Of a stretch of DNA of 64,000 nt, positions 52,822-62,300 are shown one piece after another. Below the pieces are notes generated by a model, which did no database searches, had not been told where the DNA came from, and saw only the letters and a program-made list of their open reading frames with translations. The translations under genes were made by a program, and so were the position numbers. The stretch spans positions 372,001-436,000 of the forward strand of contig NZ_CP051677.1 of the NCBI RefSeq assembly GCF_012849055.1, in the 5' to 3' direction. This stretch comes from Spirosoma rhododendri (GTDB taxonomy: Bacteria; Bacteroidota; Bacteroidia; Cytophagales; Spirosomataceae). Numbering within the stretch: position 1 is the first letter of the stretch; every line of letters begins with the position of its first letter.

Positions 52822-55164
52822 TTAGTTCAGTTCGAGAATCTTGATTTCCGTCCGGCGGTTTTGCTGATGCTCTTCCTCGGGGCAGTCGACCCCGTCGGCG
52901 CACTTATTCACCAGGTCGGTTTCGCCGTATCCTTTGGCTACCATGCGTTTGGCGGCAATCCCTTTCGTGCGGAGGTAACGGACGACCCCTTTGGCCCGCT
53001 TGTCCGACAGACTCAGGTTATAATCGGCCTTGGCCCGGCTGTCGGTGTGCGAGCGCAGCTCGATACGCATGGCCGGGTACCGGTTCATCAGGTCGACCAG
53101 TTTGTTGAGTTCGATGGCTGCGTCGGGCCGGATCGTGGCTTTGTTGAGGTCGTAGTAAATGTTGTCGATCCGGACGATATCGCCTTTGCGGAACATCAGG
53201 AGATCGGTGTTGCCGGTACCCTCCTTCGTAATCAGGCTCCCCGCCGTACCCATGCCTTCCTTGCGCGCTTCCAGCCGGTACGCGCAGCCCGGTATGGCCA
53301 CAAAACCGTATGTACCGTCCGCTGCCGACACCACTTCCTGCCGCGATTTGTCGCACTGATTGATGAGGACGACCGTAGCCCCGCCAATGGGTTTGCGGTC
53401 GTTTTGCGTCAGTACGTGCCCATTGATGGCGAGTTCGGTGGTCGACATGGCAATTGGCTTCATCAGCGAAATATCGAGCCGCAGGGGTTGGTTGTCAGAC
53501 AGGTTACGACCCGAGAAGCCGATGTGATTTTCCAGGTAGCCCGCGTGGTTTGTGATAAACTGCACATCGCTGGTATTGTCGAGGCAGAAGCGTAACATAC
53601 CTTTCTCGTCGGTTTTCAACTGCTTTCCCGTCAGGGTGTCGCTACCCGTCACGCGGACGTTTACCTCCGGCAGCGGCATCCGCGACTGCGCATCATACAC
53701 GATTACGGTCAGCTCACGGCAGGGGTGAGCCGTTCCCTGCCGGGTGAACCGGTAGATATCGTCGTCGGAACCGCCGTTTTTGCGGTTGCTGCTGAAGTAG
53801 CCGCTGTTGCGTTCGCCGTCGGTCGTGATCCCAAAATCATCGGCCGCCGAGTTGATCGGCTCGCCCAGATTCCAGAGCTTACGCACCTTCATGCCGTCGG
53901 GTGAGAGCTGCGCCGAAAACAGATCGAGCTTACCCAACCCCTCGTGCCCATCCGACGACAGGTACAGCGTACCGCGCTCATCGACAAACGGAAACAGTTC
54001 GTTGCCTTTGGAATTAACCTCACTACCCAGATTGACCGGCTCCGACCAGGCTCCGTTTTTCCAGAGCGACACGTAGATATCGCTACCCCCGAAACCACCC
54101 GGCCGGTCAGACGCAAAATACAGCCGCTGATCGTCGGCCGACAGGCAGGGATGGCCCGTCGAAAATTCGTCGCTGTTGAATGGTAGTTCGACAGCCTGAC
54201 TCCAGGTTCCGTTGGTTTGCCTGGCCGTATAGAGTTTGAGTTTATTGACGCCGTCGGCGCTGCGCCGGGCCTGCCCGCCATTAAAATTGTTGCGGGTGAA
54301 AATAATGCAGCTACCATCTTTGGTAAACGTAGCCGGGCCTTCGTGGTAACGCGTATTGAGCGACTTACCGAACCGCTCCGACTCACTGACCAGTACGTCG
54401 CTGTAGCCCAAACCAGCCGCTACGTTGTTGCCGCCGTAGAAACCAACCGTGCGGGAGTCGTTGGCGGTCAGCGACGTGTACGAATCCCGGCCCAGTGAGC
54501 GTTTGAACAGGGTGCTGGCAGTCCGCGAGCCGCCAAGTTTAGCCGACCGGCCGAGTTCGATCGTGGGCTGGTAGTACAGATCCAGAAAGCGTTTGCTACC
54601 AAACAGCCCGCGTAACCCCGCCGATTTGCCGGTCGTTACGTAGACTAATCCATCGCCGTAGCGAACAGGGCTGAATTCGGGGTTACGGCTGTTGAGTTTA
54701 AGAAATTCGAGCGTGTAGGTTCCCTCGTTACGGGCAGCCGCATCGTCGTAGAGCTCGGCAAAGGTCGGGCCACCCGTGTGCGCGTGCTGACTGTCTTCGT
54801 AGTGGTTGTAGGCCGTCTGCGCGGCATCGTATTTACCGTTGCTGGCCAGCGCCTGCGCGTAATACAGGTAGTGCTGCGACAGGTCGGCGGGCAGTTGGCC
54901 GTTTACCAACAGGTTATTATAAACCCGTTCGGCGTTTTTCATATCGTTCAACTGCCGGTAGCTGTAGGCCAGCTGCACTAGGGCCGACCGCCGTTGCGCG
55001 TCGGTCATGCTACTTACCTTGCCGAGGGCTTCTTCGTAGAGTTCGGCCGCTTTGGTAAACGATAACCGGTCGAAGTATCTGTCGGCCTGCGCGATCAGCG
55101 GCTGTACCTGCCCAGCGGCCATTCGGGCACCGAGCAGCAGGCATATCAACAAAAAACGATTCAT
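52822..55164 (-). CDS. PorE-like OmpA-family protein (TPR, propeller, CRD, OmpA)
   Basis: A protein of 780 residues. Signal peptide (MNRFLLICLLLGARMAAGQ); a TPR region (about 20-150); a PD40/WD40-like propeller (about 270-500) with repeats such as LYFASDRPGGFGGSDIY and LYLSSDGHEGLGKLDLF; two carboxypeptidase-regulatory-type domains (about 515-640); and a C-terminal OmpA peptidoglycan-binding domain (about 660-780, IELRSHTDSRAKADYNLSLSDKRAKGV ... QNRRTEIKI). This order is that of T9SS component PorE, which anchors the secretion machine to peptidoglycan, but no lipobox is seen here, unlike PorE of Porphyromonas. It may be a locus-specific variant. Neighbours on both sides are PorP/SprF genes. 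Confidence 0.87.
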   Translation of the reverse strand: MNRFLLICLLLGARMAAGQVQPLIAQADRYFDRLSFTKAAELYEEALGKVSSMTDAQRRSALVQLAYSYRQLNDMKNAERVYNNLLVNGQLPADLSQHYLYYAQALASNGKYDAAQTAYNHYEDSQHAHTGGPTFAELYDDAAARNEGTYTLEFLKLNSRNPEFSPVRYGDGLVYVTTGKSAGLRGLFGSKRFLDLYYQPTIELGRSAKLGGSRTASTLFKRSLGRDSYTSLTANDSRTVGFYGGNNVAAGLGYSDVLVSESERFGKSLNTRYHEGPATFTKDGSCIIFTRNNFNGGQARRSADGVNKLKLYTARQTNGTWSQAVELPFNSDEFSTGHPCLSADDQRLYFASDRPGGFGGSDIYVSLWKNGAWSEPVNLGSEVNSKGNELFPFVDERGTLYLSSDGHEGLGKLDLFSAQLSPDGMKVRKLWNLGEPINSAADDFGITTDGERNSGYFSSNRKNGGSDDDIYRFTRQGTAHPCRELTVIVYDAQSRMPLPEVNVRVTGSDTLTGKQLKTDEKGMLRFCLDNTSDVQFITNHAGYLENHIGFSGRNLSDNQPLRLDISLMKPIAMSTTELAINGHVLTQNDRKPIGGATVVLINQCDKSRQEVVSAADGTYGFVAIPGCAYRLEARKEGMGTAGSLITKEGTGNTDLLMFRKGDIVRIDNIYYDLNKATIRPDAAIELNKLVDLMNRYPAMRIELRSHTDSRAKADYNLSLSDKRAKGVVRYLRTKGIAAKRMVAKGYGETDLVNKCADGVDCPEEEHQQNRRTEIKILELN

Positions 55165-55260
55165 AGGTAGGTGGTCGTCAGTGGGGCAAAAAAAAAGTAC
55201 GCATGGCACAGATTATGAGCCAGCGTACTGTCGAAATAAGCAAATAGTGCGCCGAATTTC

Positions 55261-56241
55261 TTAGAAATAGCGGGGGGTCAGTATCCGATTTTTACCAAAG
55301 CCGAATTCATAGCGCAGCATAATTTCGTGGGAGTTTGGAGCCACATCGCCCAACCGGTTTGTTGTGCGGTCGTAAGCGTAGCCGAAGCGTAGCTGATCGG
55401 TCACCTGTACTTCGAGCATACCCACAATGGCGTCGGTGCCGTACTGTGTCCAGTCGGTAAACTGATTCCGGCGCACCGACGCGCCAATGGCGATACGGTC
55501 GGCAAACCAGATGTTGACGTTACCATCGAAACCGAGTGGAGCGCCCTCAGCGTACTTGACCAGCGTCGACGGCTTGATCTTGATCTGCGGGCTAACGCCG
55601 ATGACGAAACCGGCGGTCAGATACGCGTGCCGACGCTGCCGGGCCTGCAAGCCCAGCGCGGGCGATGAGTACTCACTCAGCTTGTTTTTAATCAGCCGTG
55701 GTACCGACAGGCCGATATAGCCCCGGTCGTTGCTCAGGTACAGACCCGTGCCGAAGTTGGGAAGCACCTTCGAGATGTCGCTGGCAAAGGCCGGGTCGCT
55801 GGCACCCGTACCGTCGGGCGTCAGTTTCACCTGCGTCAGACTGGCGCGGTAACTCGACGCGCCCCCCTGCAAGCCCAGCGCCAGCGTCGACTTCTGCCCG
55901 ACCTTGATGCGGAAGGCATACGACACAAAGCCCCCGGCTTCTTCCATCACGCCGTAGCGGTCGCCGTACAGCTGGAGCCCGATACCGACGCGTTCGCGGT
56001 TGATGGGCATATCCATCGTAAACGTCGCCGTCTGCGGAGCCCCTTCCACCCCCGTCCACTGGTTGCGGTACAGAGCCGACATGCTCAGTACGTCGCGACT
56101 ACCGGCGTAGGCCGGGTTCAGGGCCAGCATATTGAACATATACTGCGAGAACATTTTGTCCTGCTGGGCCTGCGCCGTGCGCTCCCCGATGCCCAGCATC
56201 AGCACCAGCGCAGCCAGCCATTTTTTCGTAGACATATGCAT
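55261..56241 (-). CDS. PorP/SprF-family outer-membrane protein (copy 2)
   Basis: A protein of about 326 residues. Signal peptide (KKWLAALVLMLGIGERTAQAQ), then the family opening MFSQYMFNMLALNPAYAGSR, barrel strands (VGIGLQLYGDRYG, TLALGLQGGASSY, IGLSVPRLIKNKL) and the ending SHEIMLRYEFGFGKNRIL. It follows the giant type B CTD gene by about 90 bases, the same order as SprB-SprF, so it is likely the dedicated outer-membrane partner of that giant protein. Start choice among ATG 56241 and 56235 is uncertain by two residues; neither has a ribosome binding site. Confidence 0.92.
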   Translation of the reverse strand: MHMSTKKWLAALVLMLGIGERTAQAQQDKMFSQYMFNMLALNPAYAGSRDVLSMSALYRNQWTGVEGAPQTATFTMDMPINRERVGIGLQLYGDRYGVMEEAGGFVSYAFRIKVGQKSTLALGLQGGASSYRASLTQVKLTPDGTGASDPAFASDISKVLPNFGTGLYLSNDRGYIGLSVPRLIKNKLSEYSSPALGLQARQRRHAYLTAGFVIGVSPQIKIKPSTLVKYAEGAPLGFDGNVNIWFADRIAIGASVRRNQFTDWTQYGTDAIVGMLEVQVTDQLRFGYAYDRTTNRLGDVAPNSHEIMLRYEFGFGKNRILTPRYF

Positions 56242-56249
56242 TGTTATCG

Positions 56250-56332
56250 GTTTAAGGGTCAAGGTCTAAGGGTCAATGTTTGGCTTTTCCCGGAGGAATG
56301 TTAAACAGTAAACCTTAGACCTTGAACCCGCT
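56250..56332. repeat. degenerate inverted repeat (family E, copy 4)
   Basis: GGGTCAAGGTCTAAGG mirrors CCTTAGACCTTGAACCC, and the right part AAACAGTAAACC resembles AAACAGTAGACATTG at 6583-6594. It fills the gap between the giant CTD gene and the PorP/SprF gene. Confidence 0.6.
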
Positions 56333-56334
56333 TT

Positions 56335-59300
56335 TTAGCGGTAAATCGTCATGTATCGTACAAACCTACGACTGTCGCTGGTCCGTACAATGTAATAGTA
56401 AGTGCCATCTGGCAGCCCTTTGTCACCATCGAGCAGGATACCCGTGTTCGACGTGCCGTCCCAGTCATTCTGGTAGTCGTCCTTCTTGTAGACCATGTGG
56501 CCCCAGCGGTTGTACACTTCCAGACTAACCGTCAGGCCCGTAGCCCCCCGGATGACGAACAGATCGTTGACGCCATCACCGTTCGGCGAGAAGCCTTCCG
56601 GTATGAAGAACGAGGTGTTGGTCGGCGGCAGCGTCAACGGTGTTGGCTGACTCTCGTTCGAATCGCCCGGACTGTTGTTATCGTTCAGATCGGTCAGCAG
56701 ACCATCCGTCGAGCGGTCAGATACCACCCCACTCAGCGCCGTTGCCGTACCGTAGGCCGAGTTCTGGAACGTTGCCGTTGTCGAGCCGGTCGATGCGACG
56801 TTGATCACAAACCGGATCGTATCGATCTTACCCACCGCCATCGTACTGGTGCTGTCGCCCAGGACGAGGTAAGGCGATGCCTGCCCGTCGAAGTTTGGAT
56901 TCAGCTTCAGCGCGCTGCCCGTCGAGGTAGTAAACGGTCCGCGTACGATTCGGTATGAGGCCCCGGTCTGCGCATTGAACACATTCGACAGCGTATCGGT
57001 GATTGCCACGTTGCGCAGCAATTCATTACCGAAGTTCCTGACGACGAGCGTGTAGGTCACGTTGTAGCTACCATCGGCCTGTCGCAGCGTGTCGGTGATC
57101 GCCAGTGCCAGTCCAATGTGCGGGTTGCCAACATACGGCCCGAGCACCACCGGCGTCGGGTTGCTGTCGTTGCGCGGATCGAGATCGTTGTTCGGATCGT
57201 CGTTCGTACCAGCCGTCGACGTGTCGGTGACCGCGACATTGTCTGTCGTCAGCGCACTACCGAAGGCGCGGTTGTAGAACCGTGTCGAATCGGTATTGCG
57301 AACATCGACCCGTACCGTGAAGCTGACACTGCGGCTGGTGCCGGCTGGCAGCGTGCTGAGCGAATCAACCAGCAGGCTGGTGTTTCGGCCCCGGCCCGTG
57401 TAGCTGGTGTTGCCCGTCAGTCCGGCATCGGCCGTGAGCGATACCTGGTTGCTGACGATCAGCACACCACTGCCGAAGGTTTGCGACAGATCGTCGACTA
57501 CCGCCACCCGCTTCAGTTCCGTCGTACCCCGGTTAACAAGCTTGATCGTGTAAGGCACGTCGTAGACACCCGGCTGTACTTCGACCGGTTTACCAACGGC
57601 TTTCGCTATACCCAGCAAACCACCCGTCTGGTCGAAGCGAACCGGCGTCGGCGTGGTGCCCAGCGGATTCGGATCGTAGCCGTTGTTCGACACGTCGCGT
57701 ACCCGTACCGAGTCAGCCGTGCTGCCCGCACCGGTGATGCTGGTGTAGTACAGCCCGTTGTTACCGTTCGGCCGGACGTTGATAACGAAGGTGAGCGTGT
57801 CCTGTTCACCGGCTGCCAGCGTACTCGTGCCGTAGAGCAGATTCAGGTTCGACGTACCGTTGTACTGTCCGTTTGGCACCAGGTTGCTACCGTTCCGTAC
57901 GGTTGGCGACCCAACGATCGACGCTGTCGTCGGCGATGGGAAGGCTTTCGCCAGCGTATCGGTCAGGCTGACGCCGTAGAGCGTCTGGTTGCCGAAGTTT
58001 TTCAGCGTTGCCCGGTATTTCACCTCGTAGCTACCGTCCTGCTTATCAACCACGCTGACCACCGCCAGGGCAACGCCCAGAGCGGGCTGCTGTTGCCGGG
58101 TCGTGTCGATGCGGAACACCGTGAAGCTGGTGTTGTTGAGCGGGTTCCGATCGCTGTCCGGGTCCGGATTGCTACCGTCCGTCGACAGTTCCAGCGCGTT
58201 CATTCCAGTGGCCCTACCACTCGCAATGTTGCGGTAGGTCGTGGTTGTATCACCCTTCCGGCGCAGCACCGTTACGTCGAGGATAAAGGTCTGCGACCGA
58301 CCCGGCGCGATGTAGCTGCTTGAATCGAAGATGGCCGAGGTGTTACCACCACCCGTGTACGACGGCTTGTAGACCAGTGTAAAGGCCGGATCGACGGTTT
58401 CAAACTTCACCGCTTTCACCGTTGCCGATCCGAAGGCGTAGGCCAGGTCGTCGGTGATCTGCACGTTTCGCAGCGTATCGCCCCCGAAGTTGGTGGCCAC
58501 AAAGCGATAGCGAACGTTCAGCGTTGTGTCGCCCACCAGTGTCGGTGTACCGACCACGGCTTTCGCCAGACCCAGTACACTCGTATTGCTAACCGGAGTC
58601 GAGCTGACACTATCGCGGACGGTAACGCTCGAACTGTTGTTGGTCAGGTTCGGATCGCGCTCATCCAGGTACGTAATGTCGGCCCGGTTGACGATGGCAC
58701 CCTTCGCAATGACCGATACCGGGATCACGATGTCGCGCGAAGCGCCACCGATCAGGCTATCGATCCGCGCCGTCACGACACCGTTGCTCAGCGAGTAGCT
58801 GGTGGCCGTAGTCGACTGCGGCTGTACCGTTGTCGGCAGCACGTCGCGTACGTCGATGCGGTGGGCCGTCCGGCGGCTGGTGTTCGTAACGCGCAGGGTG
58901 TACGTAATCGCGTCGCCTACCTTCGCTACGGTTTTATTCGCCGTTTTCACGATGGCAAGGTCAACCGAGGCCGTGTCGCCCTGGCAGCTGACGATGCTCA
59001 CAACGATCGGCGCACCCGCGCTGACGCAGCCCGTGCTGTTGCGCTGGAAGACGTAGTACGTACCAGCACCGACCGAGTCGGGCCGCAGCACACGTGCCGA
59101 AGTCACAGCGGCACCTGTCCGGTATTCGTAGCTGCTACCCGCCGGGGCCGTTGTACTCAGCGCCTTGCTCAGGTTGACTACTACTGCCGGGCAGCTATTA
59201 CGCAGGTTGCTGGTCACGAGCGTCGCGATCGGCTCCGATACGCGCACCTTGGTGGGTTCAGATACCGGCGAGCTACAGCCGTTCGCGTCGTAGACCTGTA

Positions 59301-62300
59301 CGGTGTAATCACCACTGGCTTTCACGACGATGCTTCTGGTCACGGCGCGGTTGCTCCACATATAACCCGACACACCATCAGGGGCCGTCAGCGTAACCGA
59401 GTCACCCGCGCAGAAGGCCAATGGGCCGCTGGCCTGGATGGTCGGAATCGTTTTGCTACCCTCGATCGTCAAGATCATGTTGTCGGTGGCTACCGGACAG
59501 GCTGCGTTGTTGGCACTGGCCGAGAGCGTCAGCGTCACCTTGCCAGCCAGTACGTCTTGAGTGCTGGCGGTATAGATGGCGTTAGCTGCGAATGGATTGT
59601 CGAACGTACCGCTGCCGCTCGATCTCCAGTACAACTTGCTGGCGGCTCCACCGACGCTGCCTTGCAGGCGGTAGGACTTTGCTCCGCAGACGACGGCATC
59701 AGGTCCGGCGTTGGCAGTGACTGGGTTCGTGGTATCGCAGGCTGTTTGCGACGTACAGGTGGTAATCTGTACGTGGATGGTCGCCGGGTCGCTGTAGCAG
59801 CCGCCGGTGGTTTTCTCCACAACATAGTACGTTCCCGTACCAACCGCCGAACTGGTACCGACCAGCGTACTGCTGCTCAGCGTCGGGCTGGTGTAGTATT
59901 CGTACACACCGCCACTGGTCGATGCGGCACTGGTTACGGCGGTGCTCAGGTCGACGGTGTTGGACGGACACGTATTGGTCTTGTCGGCAACCAGCGGTTT
60001 CGTCACTTTCGGCAGTACCGTAATGGTCTGTACCGCCGATGCCGGGCTCTGGCAACTACCCGAGGTCGTGCAGCTGGCCGAGTAGGTCGTGCTGCTGGTC
60101 GGCGTTACGACGATGCTCGCGCCTGTCGTTCCGTTCGACCACCGTACCGTCGAGCCGGCCGCGCATCCCTGCGCCGTCAGCACCACCGATGCGCCATTGC
60201 AGACGGTCGGGTTCGATGTGCCATTGGCCGCGATGGTCGGCGCAGCGGGCGTACCCACCGTGATCGTCGTAAAGGCCGACCAGCCACTTTCGCAGTTACC
60301 TACCACGCACTTCACGCGGTACGAGGTGTTGGTCGTTGGCGACGCCGTCAGGATGCTGCCCGTCGTTTTACCATCCGACCAGACCAGTGTACCACCTGCG
60401 CAGCCCGTGGCCGTCAGCGATACGGCTTCACCCAGGCATATCGTGGTTTTGTTACCCACGATCGACGGGATACCCTGCGGGCTACCCACGACTACGTTGA
60501 TCGGCTGCGACGGACTGCTGGTGCAGCCATTGAGCGAGCAGCTAGCCGTCAGCGAGAAGCTGCTGGTCGGTGTCCGGGTAATGGAAGCCCCCACCGTGTT
60601 GTCCGACCAGGTGATCGTGCCACCATCGCAACCCTGAGCCGTCAGCGTAATCGGCGAACCAGCGCAGGTCATCAGCGAGGTCGATGCAATCAGCTTCGGC
60701 GCTGGCGTGTACGTTACGCTCGTGCTGGCTCCCGTCAGGTCAACGTCGGCACAGACACTGCGGTCGGCGATTAGCTTGCTCACGTCGGTAATCGAAGTCA
60801 GACCCATCTTGATCAGACTTATATCCAGGTAATTCTTCGACGAAGGTCGTCCGTCGTACACCAGTGTATGGATAGTGTAGTCAGCCGACTGGGCCGTGAC
60901 GGTGAACGTCGCTGCGGGGCTGATCTGCGAAACGACTTTGGTTGAACCAGTCGTCAGGAGATACACAGCCGTATAATCGTCGGGGCGAACCAGGCCACCA
61001 TTCACCGTCGCTCTTACGACGGCACCGTTATCGTCGGCGCAGACACTGGCGGCTCTCGCCACCAGCGTACCGGCGCGGGCCGCGCAGTCGGTGCGGTTGA
61101 TGGTGATGCCCGACGAAGCCGCGCTGATGCACTCGCCAATTTTACACTGGGCATAGTACGTCTGGCTACCCTCCGGCTTGATTACGATCGACGAGCCGGT
61201 GTTCGATCCGTCGACGCCTTTGGCCGACCAGATTACGTCGCCCGAGCAACCCGTGGCTGTCAGCGTAACCGTACCACCGGCAACAACCGTTGTCGACGAA
61301 GCCGAGATGGTTGGCGGGGTTGGCTGGCTGACCGTTATCAGGAAGCCCATCGAGTTGTCGCTGCGGCAGCTTGCGTTCTGGCAATAAACCGAGTAGCTGG
61401 TATTGACGGTTGGCGACACGACGATGCTGGCCGTGTTGGCTCCCGTACTCCAGACCGGCGTACCGCTGCAACCACCCACCGTCAGTGTGGCCGAACCACC
61501 CGGACAGATCGTCGATGCATTGGCAATAATGGTTGGTGCTGCGGTCGTCGTGGTGTTGATCGTTACCGTGTTCGAGCGACCGCTGGCGCAGTTGGCACCG
61601 ACGCGGCAAACCGCGTAGTACTGCGTGCTGGCGGCCACCGCCGTTACCGATACAGTAGCGCCCGTCTGCCCATCCGACCAGACAACGGTTCCGGTGCAGC
61701 CGGACGCCGTCAGCGTAACAACGCCACCGCTACAGGTTGCCGTGGTCGACGCAGCAATGGTCGGCGGGGTACCGGCCGTGTTGACCGTTACGCGCACTTT
61801 GTTCGATGCGGCACTTTCACAGCTACCAATTCGGCAGGTTGCGTAGTATTCTTTCGTTTCGGTCGGCAGGATGCTGATGCTGGCCCCGACCGCGTCGGTA
61901 CCTACCCAGCGAACCGTACCGTTGCAGCCTTCAGCCGTCAGCGTCAGGCGTTCGCCACTGCAAAGCGTCGTTTTGTCGACCTTCACGATAGGCGTTGCTG
62001 GCGATACGACCGTGATCTGCTTAGCCACCGATGTTGCGCTCAGGCAATCGCGGACTTTACACTGCGCCGTGTAGCTGATGGTAGACGTCGGTGTTACGGT
62101 GATGCTGGCTCCGGTTTGTCCGTTGCTCCAAAGTACCGTACCCTCGCAGCCATTGGCCGTCAGCGTCACCCGGCCACCCGAACAGGTCGAGTCGGAACTG
62201 GCCACCAGCGTTGGTACGGCCGGGGTTGCAATGCGGATCACGACTGCGTCTGAGACGGGACTTACACAGGCGCCATTCTTACAGAACACCGTGTACGTAT

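Noticed and set aside
58861..60774. Open frame of 637 codons on the + strand opposite the giant CTD protein
   Set aside because: It is antisense to repeat-rich coding DNA with clear DUF11 and Ig-like domains on the minus strand. Its product is low-complexity and Arg-rich, without domains.
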